Shown here in pieces: positions 28,170 to 39,200 of a stretch of 64,000 nt of DNA (position 1 is its first letter; each line of letters starts with the position of its first letter). Made by a program: the position numbers and the translations under genes. The DNA is from Oscillatoria salina IIICB1. Lineage in GTDB: Bacteria > Cyanobacteriota > Cyanobacteriia > Cyanobacteriales > SIO1D9. Location of the stretch: NCBI RefSeq assembly GCF_020144665.1, contig NZ_JAAHBQ010000014.1:1-64000 (forward strand), in the 5' to 3' direction. The notes under the pieces were generated by a model. The model searched no databases, was not told where the DNA came from, and worked only from the letters and a program-made list of their open reading frames with translations.

Positions 28170-28668
28170 TGAGCGGTAAAACGCGATACAGCAGAGGAAA
28201 AGTTAGTTTGAAAATGGGTGGAATTTTGCCAATAAAAAATGGATCGACTAAAATCAGACTGCGAAACCGTTTCGGATTCTGGGTTGCCCAAATCGCCGCA
28301 ACTTTAGCACTCCAGGAATGTCCGAGAATGTGAGCATTTTCCCATCCTAAAGCAGCCATGAGATTTTCGAGGTCACCAATGATATCTTGGCTGGTATAAC
28401 CTGAACTGGGTTTGCTAGTTTCACCATGACCTCGTAAATCAGGCGCAACGATCTGATAATCTTCAACCAGATGAGCGGCTAAACTTTGCCAGACTAAAGC
28501 ATGATCTGCAAGTCCATGTAAGAGCAGTAAGGGTTCTTTTCCACTGTGCGATTCGAGATAAGATAGTTCTAAGTTTGGCAATCTTTCGGTTTTACGGTTG
28601 AGCATCGAGACTAAAGAGAAAAAAATTAACCGATTGGACTGATAATTTTCCTGACGCCTTCCATCCCT

Positions 28669-28694
28669 AAAAAACCTCAAGCAGGAAATGCTTG
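28669..28694 (-). terminator. terminator after uvrA-like gene
   Basis: On the minus strand, CAAGCA / TGCTTG with a 5-nt loop is followed by AGG and a run of six T. It lies between the UvrA-like stop and the start of the hydrolase N-terminal half. Confidence 0.7.
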
Positions 28695-28701
28695 AATTCA
28701 C

Positions 28702-30972
28702 TCAAAGGCGAGAGGACTGTCGAACATAAGCTTTAAGATATTGCCCTGTAAACGATCGCTCTACCTTAGCAATAGCTTCAGGCGTTCCTTCTGCAATTAT
28801 TTCTCCACCTTTATTTCCTCCTTCAGGACCGAGATCGATAATCCAATCAGCGCTTTTAATTACGTCTAAATTATGCTCGATCGTCACCACTGTATTCCCA
28901 GCATCAACCAGCTTGTTAATAATCTTAATTAGTCTTTGAATATCAGCCATGTGCAGACCTGTTGTTGGTTCGTCCATAATATAAATATTGCCATGATTGT
29001 CCAATTCGCTAACAATCTTAATTCGCTGTGCTTCTCCCCCAGAAAGCGTGCTTAAACTTTGCCCCAATTGGAGATAGTCTAATCCGACTTCTACCAAAAG
29101 CTTTAGCCGACGTTTAATTGAGCTATCTTCAAAGAAATTGATAGCTTCTCCAACCGTCATTTTTAAGACTTGAGAAATATTTTTGCCTTTATATTTCAGC
29201 TTAAGTATTTCTGGCTGATAACGCTCGCCCTCACAGACCGGACAAATCATAGTGACACTTTCTAGAAAGTGCATCTCAACTTCTAACACCCCCAAACCTT
29301 TACACCGGGGACAAGCTCCCTTAGAGTTAAAGCTAAATAAACTCGCCTCCTGACCTGTTGCCGAAGCAAACTTGTTTCGGATAATATCAAATACTTTCGT
29401 ATAAGTAGCTGGATTAGAACGATTAGAACGACCCACTGGTGATTGGTCAATTCTAATAGCTTTGGGATACTTTTGGGCTAATACCTCATCGATCAGTGTA
29501 CTTTTTCCCGAACCTGCTACTCCAGTTACACAAACAAACACTTTTGTCGGTATCCTAACAGAAACATTTTTTAAATTGTGAAGATTAGCATTATTAATTT
29601 CTAAAAATTCACTTGTTTTTCTTCTAGTCGATGTACTCTTAGATTGCTCAACAAGACATTTTCCAGTGATTGTCGAGGCTTTTTTTAATTCCTCAACTGT
29701 CCCCTGAAAGACAACTTTACCTCCATTTACACCTGCATAAGGTCCCACATCAATAACATAATCAGCACTTTCAATAACAGTAGGATCGTGTTCGACCACC
29801 AGAACAGTATTACCTTGGTCGCGTAGCTTACTAAATATATTGAGTAATTTAGAAACATCTCTGGGGTGCAGTCCAATGCTTGGTTCGTCTAAAATATAGA
29901 TTAAATCTACCAGATTGCAACCTAATTGTTTCGCCATTTTGACCCGTTGCGATTCACCACCAGACAGCGTTGCTGTTGTTCGATTTAGGGATAAATAGCC
30001 AACACCAATATCAATCAAATATTTCAGGCGATCTTGCATAGGTCGAACGATATGATTGACTACTTCTCCAGACAAAGAATCTAAAAATGACTGAAGTTCA
30101 GTAAGTTCTATTTTACATAACTGGGCAATATTTTTATCCTTAACTTTGACCGATAAAGCTTTTTGATTGAGTCGCGCGCCCTGACAAGTTTGACAAGGAA
30201 CTTTTTTCAGAAAAGATAGTTTATTCTTTTTCTTTTTATCTGCGCTATCGGCATCTTTTTTATTCAAATAACGTCTTTTTAAGCTAGTGATAATTCCTTC
30301 AAAACTAATTTTATAGAGCCGATTTAATTCGTGTTCTTCAAGATGAGTTTTTTCCGAATATAGCAGTTGATTTAATTGGTCAGGTGTAAACTCCTTTAAG
30401 GGTTTTTCCATATCAAAAAGATTAGTTTCCGCAATCAGCCTAGTCAGCAATCCACCAACTTTATAATCTGGATGTCCGATCGCACCTTCGGCTAAAGATT
30501 TATTCCAATCGATCAGGGCATTTTCGTCAACCACAATCTCTTTTCCCAGTCCTTGACATTGAGGACACATTCCTTCTGGACTATTGAAAGAAAACAAAGC
30601 TGATTCCCCAATTAGAGGTTCTCCAACTCGGGAAAATAATAACCTCAAATAAGTATAAATTTCGGTAATTGTACCGACAGTAGATCGACTTCCACCACTA
30701 AGACGTTTCTGATCGATAATAATGGCAACAGAAAGATTTTTTATTTCATCAACATCTGGCTTGCCTATTTTCGGTAGGCGGCTACGAGCATAGGAACTGA
30801 AAGTTTCTAGTAATTGGCGTTGGGCTTCGGCATAAATTGTATCAAAAACTAGCGATGATTTTCCCGAACCAGACATTCCTGTAAAAACTACTACCTTATA
30901 CTTAGGAATTTCTAGACTAACATCCTTGAGATTGTGTTCTCTAGCTCCGATAATTACGATTTTCTCTTCCAT
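28702..30972 (-). CDS. short UvrA-like ABC ATPase (UvrA2/DrrC class)
   Basis: 756 residues, against about 940 for housekeeping UvrA. Two ABC cassettes are present: Walker [16 protein letters not shown] (about residue 35) and [15 protein letters not shown] (about 470). The signatures are [16 protein letters not shown] and [16 protein letters not shown], with Walker [13 protein letters not shown] and [11 protein letters not shown]. Zinc-type CxxC pairs occur ([36 protein letters not shown]). The region between the first Walker A and CPQC is short, consistent with loss of the UvrB-binding domain as in the UvrA2/DrrC class linked to drug resistance. Starts: ATG at 30972 or adjacent GTG at 30975. 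It neighbours the NRPS cluster in opposite orientation, so a self-resistance role is possible but unproven. Confidence 0.92.
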   Translation of the reverse strand: MEEKIVIIGAREHNLKDVSLEIPKYKVVVFTGMSGSGKSSLVFDTIYAEAQRQLLETFSSYARSRLPKIGKPDVDEIKNLSVAIIIDQKRLSGGSRSTVGTITEIYTYLRLLFSRVGEPLIGESALFSFNSPEGMCPQCQGLGKEIVVDENALIDWNKSLAEGAIGHPDYKVGGLLTRLIAETNLFDMEKPLKEFTPDQLNQLLYSEKTHLEEHELNRLYKISFEGIITSLKRRYLNKKDADSADKKKKNKLSFLKKVPCQTCQGARLNQKALSVKVKDKNIAQLCKIELTELQSFLDSLSGEVVNHIVRPMQDRLKYLIDIGVGYLSLNRTTATLSGGESQRVKMAKQLGCNLVDLIYILDEPSIGLHPRDVSKLLNIFSKLRDQGNTVLVVEHDPTVIESADYVIDVGPYAGVNGGKVVFQGTVEELKKASTITGKCLVEQSKSTSTRRKTSEFLEINNANLHNLKNVSVRIPTKVFVCVTGVAGSGKSTLIDEVLAQKYPKAIRIDQSPVGRSNRSNPATYTKVFDIIRNKFASATGQEASLFSFNSKGACPRCKGLGVLEVEMHFLESVTMICPVCEGERYQPEILKLKYKGKNISQVLKMTVGEAINFFEDSSIKRRLKLLVEVGLDYLQLGQSLSTLSGGEAQRIKIVSELDNHGNIYIMDEPTTGLHMADIQRLIKIINKLVDAGNTVVTIEHNLDVIKSADWIIDLGPEGGNKGGEIIAEGTPEAIAKVERSFTGQYLKAYVRQSSRL

Positions 30973-31562
30973 CACAAGCTGACCTTCTTTCTCAGGTTTC
31001 CTATCTTATATTAGCCCAACCTGAATAGGATATAAGCTATTGTTCGTTTAAACTCATAATTCTAGACGATGTTTAAATAAAAATCACCAACCTAATGATA
31101 GATTGTTTGAGCATTAATCCTCTCATTGATTCATGCTCCCTTCCCTCAAGCTTGTTTCGGTCAAAGAATCATAACAAATGTACTATTAACCACTGATTTA
31201 CCAGTTACTTAATTTTAATCGATCCGTAATTAGACATTGTGCTAGAATTCTATGTCGGCTTGCAATTTTTGGGGAATAATTCAGGTATTAAGCATTGTTA
31301 AAATTTTGCATTTAAACTGTTTTCGAGTTAAAATCGATTGCATAGTATCAAAGACCAGTTTTAGCTCTCTATTAGTAGTACGCAAGTTGACTTTGTTACT
31401 GCAATCTATAAAATGCTCAAACTGTCTTTGATTACTACATTCGAGGAAATTTTTTCAAGCCCTAATTTCCCAATCAAAAATAGAGGAATGGGTCAGAAAA
31501 AAAATATTCTCTAGTCAGTTTGTTCTCTTTCCGCAGTCTTTTAGTTTATTGAGGTCAGAAAT
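30973..31562. other. 590-bp intergenic region upstream of EF-hand gene
   Basis: AT-rich, with no ORF, tRNA or strong hairpin that I can see. It must hold the divergent promoters of the UvrA-like and EF-hand genes. It marks a likely left boundary of the biosynthetic region. Confidence 0.4.
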
Positions 31563-32111
31563 ATGGCGTTAACCGAATTACAACAAAAAAAGCTCAAAAA
31601 AATGTTTGATGCTTATGACTACGATTCCAGCAAAGCTTTGACAAAATCAGACTTTGATGCAGTTATAGATCATTTATCCAAGCAACTTGGTTATTCCAAG
31701 GGAAGCCAAGATTATCAAAAAGTCGAATCTCAATTTTCAGGTTTTTGGAGCAGTTTGCACAAAGAAGCTGATTTAAATGAAGATGCGAATGTAACCCTAG
31801 AAGAATGGCTTGCTTATTTTGATAAGCAGTTGAATGATGCAAATTTCAAATCAACAGGACTTTCTTCAGGTGTTGACGTAATTTTTAGCTCCCTGGATAA
31901 AGATGGTAGCGGCTCAATTTCCGTGGAAGAGTATACAGCTATGCTAACAGCTTGGAAAGTTAGTGAGTCTGAAGCAAATGCGATTTTTTCTAAATTAGAC
32001 ATTAATGGGGACGGCTCTTTAAGTAAAGAAGAGATGAAAGAACTTTACAATCAGTTCTATTACAGTGATGACCCCGAAGCTCCTGGAAATTACGTGCATG
32101 GGCTAGTTTAA
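31563..32111 (+). CDS. EF-hand calcium-binding protein (calerythrin/SCP-like)
   Basis: 182 residues, with four EF-hand loops in pairs: DYDSSKALTKSDF (about 18), ADLNEDANVTLEEW (about 69), DKDGSGSISVEEY (about 112) and DINGDGSLSKEEM (about 146). Loops 3 and 4 are canonical and should bind calcium; loops 1 and 2 have plausible ligands. The layout is that of sarcoplasmic-Ca-binding-protein-like bacterial proteins such as calerythrin. GAGG lies at good spacing before the ATG. A weak terminator follows, so it is probably transcribed separately from the NRPS genes, although it lies on the same strand. Confidence 0.9.
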   Translation: MALTELQQKKLKKMFDAYDYDSSKALTKSDFDAVIDHLSKQLGYSKGSQDYQKVESQFSGFWSSLHKEADLNEDANVTLEEWLAYFDKQLNDANFKSTGLSSGVDVIFSSLDKDGSGSISVEEYTAMLTAWKVSESEANAIFSKLDINGDGSLSKEEMKELYNQFYYSDDPEAPGNYVHGLV

Positions 32112-32198
32112 GAGTCCGCGAAAATAGTCTTGTCGTTTAGTTTTTTTGCTTATTTTGGTAGGAAAAGTTATGCCATTTTGGGGTAGTTGTCATTCCAT

Positions 32199-32228
32199 CC
32201 AATCCCCAAAAAGATTGGCTGTTTTTTT
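32199..32228 (+). terminator. weak rho-independent terminator after EF-hand gene
   Basis: A 6-bp stem CCAATC / GATTGG with an 8-nt loop, then CTG and seven T. Confidence 0.5.
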
Positions 32229-32307
32229 GATCAAGAAAAAATTGCATAATTGATACTTTTCCTACCATTTTATTTGATGTTAGTTAAATAAAAATATTCA
32301 GCAAAAT

Positions 32308-33141
32308 ATGAGTCAGAAAGATCGTATCGATTTAATAAATATTTATGAGAAACCGATCGAAAAAGAGTGGTGGATGGAAGATGGTGGCTTCTTTGGTCGT
32401 CGTTATATAGAGGGCGATAACTCTTTAGATGGCTATCTTTCAATACCACAAAATCTTAACGAGAGGTCTCAGTGTGAAATTGAAGGTGTAATTAGGCTTC
32501 TCGATCTCCAACCAAAGCAAAGTATTCTTGACATCCCCTGTGGTTATGGAAGGCATTCCCTAGGGCTTGCTCGTCAGGGTTTAAGAGTCGTAGGCGTCGA
32601 TATTAATACTCAGGAACTGGAAATTGCTGAAAAACATTCCCAAGGACTGACGAATGTCCAATTCATCAAGCAGGATATGCGCTTGTTGAACTACGATCAA
32701 GAGTTTGATGCTGTCGTCAATCTTTTTTTCTCGTTTGGCTTTTTCCAATCTGAAGAGGAAAACTTTCAAGTTCTGAGGAATTTTTATCAAGCCTTAAAAC
32801 CAGGTGGGAAATTTTTAATGCACACCGATGTGAATATCCCTCGTGTTTTAAGCGGTCAATATAAACTTGCAGAAATCCGCTCTCTTCAAAACGGAAAAAA
32901 ACTGGAAATAATTGAAAGCTATGACCGAGTTAGTAAACGAATTAACGGTCAATGGATATTTATAAATGAGGATGGGACAAAAGAAGAAACAAGTCCTTAT
33001 TCGGTAAGAGTCTATTCATTTGCGGAATTTTCCGATCTCTGTCAGCAAGCAGGCTTTCAAGTAATTAGTGGATATGGAGATTGGATGGGTTCGCCATTAA
33101 GCGATCGCTCAGAAGATATGATTGTTATCGCGGAAAAGTAA
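32308..33141 (+). CDS. class I SAM-dependent methyltransferase
   Basis: 277 residues. Motif I is LDIPCGYGRHSLGLARQG (about residue 75), followed by GVDINTQELEIAE, FDAVVNLFFSFGFF (motif IV) and LKPGGKFLMHTD. The fold resembles glycine/sarcosine-type or generic small-molecule methyltransferases; the acceptor cannot be read from the sequence. It ends 66 bp before the first NRPS gene on the same strand and is the likely first gene of the cluster. Confidence 0.88.
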   Translation: MSQKDRIDLINIYEKPIEKEWWMEDGGFFGRRYIEGDNSLDGYLSIPQNLNERSQCEIEGVIRLLDLQPKQSILDIPCGYGRHSLGLARQGLRVVGVDINTQELEIAEKHSQGLTNVQFIKQDMRLLNYDQEFDAVVNLFFSFGFFQSEEENFQVLRNFYQALKPGGKFLMHTDVNIPRVLSGQYKLAEIRSLQNGKKLEIIESYDRVSKRINGQWIFINEDGTKEETSPYSVRVYSFAEFSDLCQQAGFQVISGYGDWMGSPLSDRSEDMIVIAEK

Positions 33142-33207
33142 GTATTTTTTCTTAATCCTCAAAAAAAAAGCCCAAAATTCTTGGTTTTATTGAAGTCCTG
33201 AAATCGA

Positions 33208-36200
33208 ATGCACTATAAAGCTCCTGTAATTAAAGCCGAAACTCTTGTCAATCTTCTTCGTCGTCGGGCTATTGAACAACCTCAACAACTAGCCTATACA
33301 TTCTTAACCGATCGCTTGAGTGAAGAAGCAAACATAAGTTACGGAGAACTCGATCGATATGCTCGTGCGATTGGAGCTAAACTGCAATCTCTCGACCTGA
33401 GAGGAAATCGTGCATTGCTTTTATACTATCCAGGAATAGATTATATAGCGGGATTGTGGGGATGCCTGTATGCAGGTGTAGTAGCAGTAACGGTATATCC
33501 ACCAAAATTTTCTCGCTCCAATCGTAAGCGATCGCGACTTGAAACCATTCAAACGATTGCTCTCGATGCTCAACCAGCGATCGGCTTAACTACCTCAACC
33601 CTTTTAGGACGTGCCGAAGAATTCATCGCCCAGTCATCTTGCTTAGAAGCTTTCCCTTGGATATGTAGTGACGAGCTGCCAAGGGAAGCAGCATCTAATT
33701 GGCAGATGCCTTCCCTAGACACCAACAGTTTAGCATTCCTTCAATATACATCCGGCTCAACGACCACACCAAAAGGGGTAATGCTCTCTCATGGCAATCT
33801 CTTGCATAATTTGTCCTTAATTCGCCACAACTTTAGGCTAACTCCAGCAAGTCGAGGCGTGATTTGGTTGCCCCCATATCACGATATGGGATTGATTGGC
33901 GGCATTCTCGAACCAATTTTCGTCGGTTTTCCAGTCACGCTGATGTCGCCGATGACTTTTTTACAGCGTCCTTTAAATTGGTTGCAGACCATCTCCCAAA
34001 AGAGTGCTACTTGTAGTGGCGGTCCAAATTTCGCTTATGAGCTTTGCTTGCAAAAGATTACTCATCAGGAGAAAAAAAACCTTGATTTGAGTTGTTGGGA
34101 TGTCGCTTTTTGCGGTGCCGAACCAATTCGCCCGCAAACGGTAGAAAGATTTATCGCGGCATTTGCCGCTTGTGGTTTTCGTCAGGAAGCTTTTTATCCT
34201 TGTTATGGGCTAGCTGAAGCAACCTTGTTGGCTTCAGGGGCGCAGAAAGCTCAGTATCCGACGATTAAATCTTTTCAAAAAAAGGAACTCGAACGCGATC
34301 GCGTTATTGAAGTCGGAACTCACGACGAAGAGAGTAAAAAGGTAGTTGGGTGCGGTCAAGCGGTACCCAGTCAGAAAATAGCGATTGTCAACCCACAAAC
34401 TTTGCAGGTTTGTGAGTCTAACCAAGTTGGTGAAATTTGGCTATCAGGAGCTAGCGTAGCGCAAGGCTATTGGAATCAGGAAGAGAATACCCAACAGACT
34501 TTCTTTTCCTCTTTACCAGACAGCACTCACGAAGCTTATTTACGCACTGGAGACCTGGGATTTTTACATCAAGGAGAACTGTTTGTCACCGGTCGATTAA
34601 AAGACTCGATCGCGATCGCCGGACGCAACTATTATCCCCAGGATCTTGAACTAACCGTCGAGCAAAGCCATTCGGCTTTGAAGATGGGAGGATGTGCAGT
34701 TTTCTCTGTAGAAGTAGATCGCGCCGACTCAGAAAAAATTGTTATTGTTCAAGAAGTCAAGCGCTCTGTCGGTCACGATCGTTGGGAGGAAATAAAGAGT
34801 GCGATTCGCCAGTCAATTGCCGATCGCCATAGCTTACAAGTTTATGCTGTAGTCTTGATTAAGTTCGGGAGTCTTCCCAAAACTGCTAGTGGCAAAATTC
34901 AACGTCATACTTGCAAAGCCAAATTTTTAACCAATCATTTGCAGGTTATTGCCACCAGCATTCATAACACTGAGAGTATATTAGTTCCGGAAAACTCATT
35001 ATCGCGCCAAGAACTTGGGAAAGTACCAGTCAAGCGCAGAGAGGATGTATTAATTGAATATCTTCAAGAGCAAATAGGAGGTATGGTAGGGGTTTCACCT
35101 CTTAGTTTAGACCCACTACAACCATTAGGTGGGTTAAGCCTAGATTCATTAATCTTGGTAGAAATCAAGCATCGTATTGAAGCTCAATTGGAAGTGAATC
35201 TTTCCCTGGCAACTCTTTTTGAGTCCAACATCACTCAATTAGCAGACGAGATTCAGCAAAAGATTGTTAAACAAGAAGCGATCGCGCCCAAATATTTTCC
35301 TAAAATTCAGAAATCCGATGAGAAATATGCCCTGGCTTACGGACAAAAGGCACTCTGTTTTTTGGATTCATTAACTTCATCCGCCGAACCTTCGCCCTAC
35401 AACATTGCTCGTGCTGTCCGCATTCGAGGTGAATTGAATATTAGCGACTTGCAACAGGCTTGGCAAAAATTAATCGAGCGCCATTCTGCACTACGCACAA
35501 CCTTTCCTTCAGAGCCAGAGGGACAAGTCCAGCGAATCCATGCACAGATAAATCTCGACTTTGATGACGAGAAATTATCAACAGATGATTTTCGCACTCT
35601 TGACCAACGTTTACAGCAAGAAGCTAATCGTCCGTTCAATTTAGCACAGGGACCGCTTTGGCGGGTTAGAGTATTCTCGCGATCGCCCCAGGAACATATC
35701 CTGCTACTAGTTTTGCATCACGCGATCGCTGATTTTTGGTCCTTAGCAGTGCTGGTAGAAGAGCTGAATATTTTCTATACTGCTATCCGAGAAGGTACAC
35801 CTGCCTTTTTGCCGAGTTGTGGGCAATATTTTAATTACACGCAATGGCAGAACGAACTGTTAGCCACCGAGCGCGGCGATCGCCAGTGGGCTTACTGGCA
35901 AAAACAGATGTCCGGAACGCTGCCTATTCTCAATCTTCCCACCGACAGACCCCGACCGCCCGTTCAGACATATCAAGGCTCCACAGAGAAATTTACCCTG
36001 AATTCCGAGTTGAGTTGCCGCCTCAAACAATTAGCTCAAGATAATCAAGTTACGCTTTCTACACTGCTGCTCGCAGCTTTCCAAGTGCTATTATCTCGAC
36101 TGAGCGAACAAGAAGATATTATTATCGGTTCTCCTGTAGCTGGAAGAAGCCAGCATCAGCTTGCCAACATTGTCGGATACTTAGTTAATACAGTACCCCT

Positions 36201-39200
36201 GAGAGCAGATTTATCAGGGAATCCATCTTTTTTAACACTTCTGAAGCGAACCCAATCAACAGTAGTTTCCGCTCTCGAACATCAAGATTATCCTTTCTCA
36301 TTACTCGTAGAACGCTTACAACCAAATCGCAGTGCCGAGCGATCGCCAATTTTTCAGGTAATGTTCGTGTGGCAAAAGGCACATCGATTAGACCACGAGG
36401 GTTTGACAGCTTTGGCTCTGGGTCATCCGGGAAAACCGATCGATCTAGGCAAATTGGTGGTTGAGGCGGTCGATTTCGAGCCAAAAACCAGTCAACTCGA
36501 CATGACACTTTTCCTCGGAGAAATCGAGCAACAGCTAGTAGGGACTTGGGAATACAATACAGACTTATTTGAGGCTGCCACCATTCGCCGGACGATCGCT
36601 GGTTTTCAAACATTACTCGAAAGTATTGCCGAGCAGCCAGCGCAGCCGATCGCCAACTTACCATTATTAACCAACTCAGATCGCCAAAAACTGCTAGAGG
36701 AATGGAATCAAACAGGAAAAGATTATCCCCAAGATATCTGCCTGCATCAACTGTTTGAAGCACAAGTTGAGCAAACCCCCGAAGCGATCGCCCTCGTCTT
36801 TGGCGAGCGAAATTTAACCTCTAGCGAGCTAAACCATCGGGCGAACCAATTAGCTCATTACCTGCGATCGCGAGGAGTAAAACCCGATACCTTAGTTGGC
36901 GTATATCTAGAGCGCTCCATAGATCTAGTCGTCGCACTCCTCGGCATTCTCAAAGCAGGGGGAGCCTATTTACCATTAAATACCAGAGAACCCGCCCAAA
37001 GGTTAGCTTATATGTTGGCAGATGCGAGAGTAAACCTCCTGCTAACTCAAAAAACACTCCGCGAACAAATTCCTGAAACCCAAGCCCAGATTATTTGCTT
37101 AGATACAGATTCGAGCGCGATCGCCTCAGAAAGCGAAGCCAACCCTCTCAATATTACATTGCCCGATTGTTTAGCCTATGTGATTTACACTTCCGGGTCT
37201 ACGGGCAAACCCAAAGCCGCGATGAATACTCATCAAGGAATTAGCAACCGCTTATTCTGGATGCAGCAAACCTACCCCATCGATTGTACAGATCGGATTC
37301 TCCAAAAAACCCCAATTAGCTTTGATGTCTCCGTCTGGGAAATTTTTTGGCCGCTAATGACCGGAGCGCGCCTAATTCTAGCCAAACCAGGCGGTCATCA
37401 AGACAGCACCTATTTAAGCAACTTAATTGCCCAACAGCAAATCACCACCATCCATTTTGTGCCCTCCATGCTGCGAGTTTTTCTCGAACAAGAAAATCTC
37501 GAAAACAACTCTCAGAGCTTAAAGCGAGTAATTTGTAGCGGAGAAGCCCTAACCCAGAAACTCACCACACGCTTCTTTGAGCGTCTCAACTGCTCCTTAG
37601 AAAATCTTTACGGACCCACAGAAGCCGCAATAGACGTTACCTTCTGGCACTGTCAACCCCAGAACCAATCAAACATAATCCCCATCGGACGAGCGATCGC
37701 CAACACCCAGATTTACATCCTCGATCGGCATTTACAACCCGTTCCCATCGGTGTTTTTGGCGAAATCCACCTTGGCGGTATAGGACTAGCGCGAGGATAC
37801 CTCAATCATCCCGAATTAACCGCCACCAAATTTATTCCCAACCCCTTCAAAACCAATTCTCGCCTTTATCAAACCGGAGACTTAGGACGCTTCCTACCCG
37901 ACGGTGCGATCGAGTTTGGAGGGCGCATCGATCGCCAAGTCAAAATACGCGGTTTCCGAATAGAATTAGTCGAAATTGAAGCTGCACTCAGCCAACACCC
38001 TACAGTAAAAGAAGCCGTCGTCTTAGGACGAGAAGATTTACCCGACGAGCGGCGGCTCGTCGCTTATCTCGTGCTTCGCAACCAACAAACTCCCACAATC
38101 AGCGAACTACGTCAGTTTTTGCAAAGCAAATTGCCCAATTATATGCTCCCTGTCGCCTTTGTCTTCCGAGAAGCTTTGCCTTTACTGTCCAATGGGAAAA
38201 TTAACTACCGCGCACTCTCCATCCCAGACAAGCTTCATCCGGAACGAGAACCAGGCTTTGTCCCCCCCCAAAATCCCGAAGCCGAATCCTTAGCTAATAT
38301 TTGGGCAGAAGTATTAGGGCTGGAAGAAATTGGCATTCATGACAACTTTTTTGAACTCGGAGGGGACTCGATTCGCAGCATCCAAGTCTGTACCCTAGCG
38401 CAAAAAATCGGTCTGAAACTTTCTGTCGAACAACTTTTTCAACATCAAACCATTCACGAATTAGCAGGACAAATCGGTGTCATCGAGTCGAAGACAGTAT
38501 CTGTTCCTCAAACAGCAAACTTTAGCCTGATTTCCGAGCAAGATCGTTTAAAACTGCCAGAAAATATCGAAGATGCCTATCCCCTGACTCTCCTACAAGC
38601 AGGCACGATCTTCCACAGCGAATATAATCCAGAAAGCCCCGTATACCACGATATCTTTACCTATCATCTGAAAATTCCTTTTCAGCGCAACTTCTTCAGT
38701 AGTGCGATCGCGCAACTACTCGCTCGTCACGAAGTGCTGCGAACTTCATTCGAGGTAACAGGTTTTCAAGAACCCTTACAACTAGTGCATCAAACAGTCA
38801 AAGTTCCCTTATCGATAGAAGATTTGCGCCATCTCTCATCCGAACAACAAGAAGAAATCTTAGCCTCTTGGATAGAAGCAGAAAAAAAACATCGGTTCAA
38901 CTGGAACTGTCCCCCACTCTTGCGCTTCCAGGTTCACCACCGCACTGATGAGACATTTCAACTCACATTAAGCTTTCACCACGCCATTCTAGATGGATGG
39001 AGTATCGCTTCCCTACTCACAGAATTATTTCAGCACTACTTTTCCTTATTGAACCAGGAAAGTTATGCGATTCCATCCTTACCTGCAACCAAATTTCGGG
39101 ACTTCGTCAGCTACGAACAACAAATTCTGCAAAGTACAGAACACCGTCAATACTGGCTTGAGAAACTGAGCGAACCAACGATTACCAGGCTCCCCCGTCT

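Larger units (their letters stand above)
26635..28174 (+). mobile_element. decayed IS200/IS605-superfamily (tnpB) insertion
   Basis: About 1.54 kb inserted between the codons for ...RVLP and FLQTM... of a hydrolase gene; the ends are accurate to a few bases. It carries a frameshifted tnpB (plus strand) and, divergent from it, a broken small ribbon-helix-helix-like gene. No tnpA is present. A perfect 24-bp inverted repeat lies just inside the two ends (26651-26674 and 28146-28169), which is unusual for this superfamily. No clear target duplication is visible beyond G/C bases shared by both flanks. Confidence 0.85.
26226..28605 (-). pseudogene. alpha/beta hydrolase gene split by a tnpB element
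   Basis: The N-terminal half starts at the ATG at 28605 (MLNRKTERLPNLELSY) and includes LLLLHGLADHALVWQSLAAH, PDLRGHGETSKP and the nucleophile elbow LGHSWSAKVA, then LVDPFF, and runs to ...LLYRVLP. The C-terminal half, from about 26634, resumes with FLQTMKAYDSYEEAENNARC, then GWSLLQEEVF, PTLFIQPEEGLN and the catalytic-His region VPGNHWAFLV. Joined, the halves give about 280 residues, a normal length. Both halves are otherwise undamaged, so the insertion is the inactivating event. Reading on into the element gives each half a few foreign residues. The paralogous hydrolase at 18588 is not closely similar. Confidence 0.9.

Noticed and set aside
28174-28182. TTAC next to the insertion as an IS608-type target
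   Set aside because: TTAC on the hydrolase sense strand abuts the end downstream of tnpB, not the upstream end as in IS608, so the match is probably chance.
38341-38640. Epimerising dual C/E domain at C2 because PCP1 carries LGGDSI
   Set aside because: C2 starts with an ordinary YPLTLLQ region and has only one HHxxxDG; no second epimerisation-type HH motif was found, so D-Ser is not claimed.
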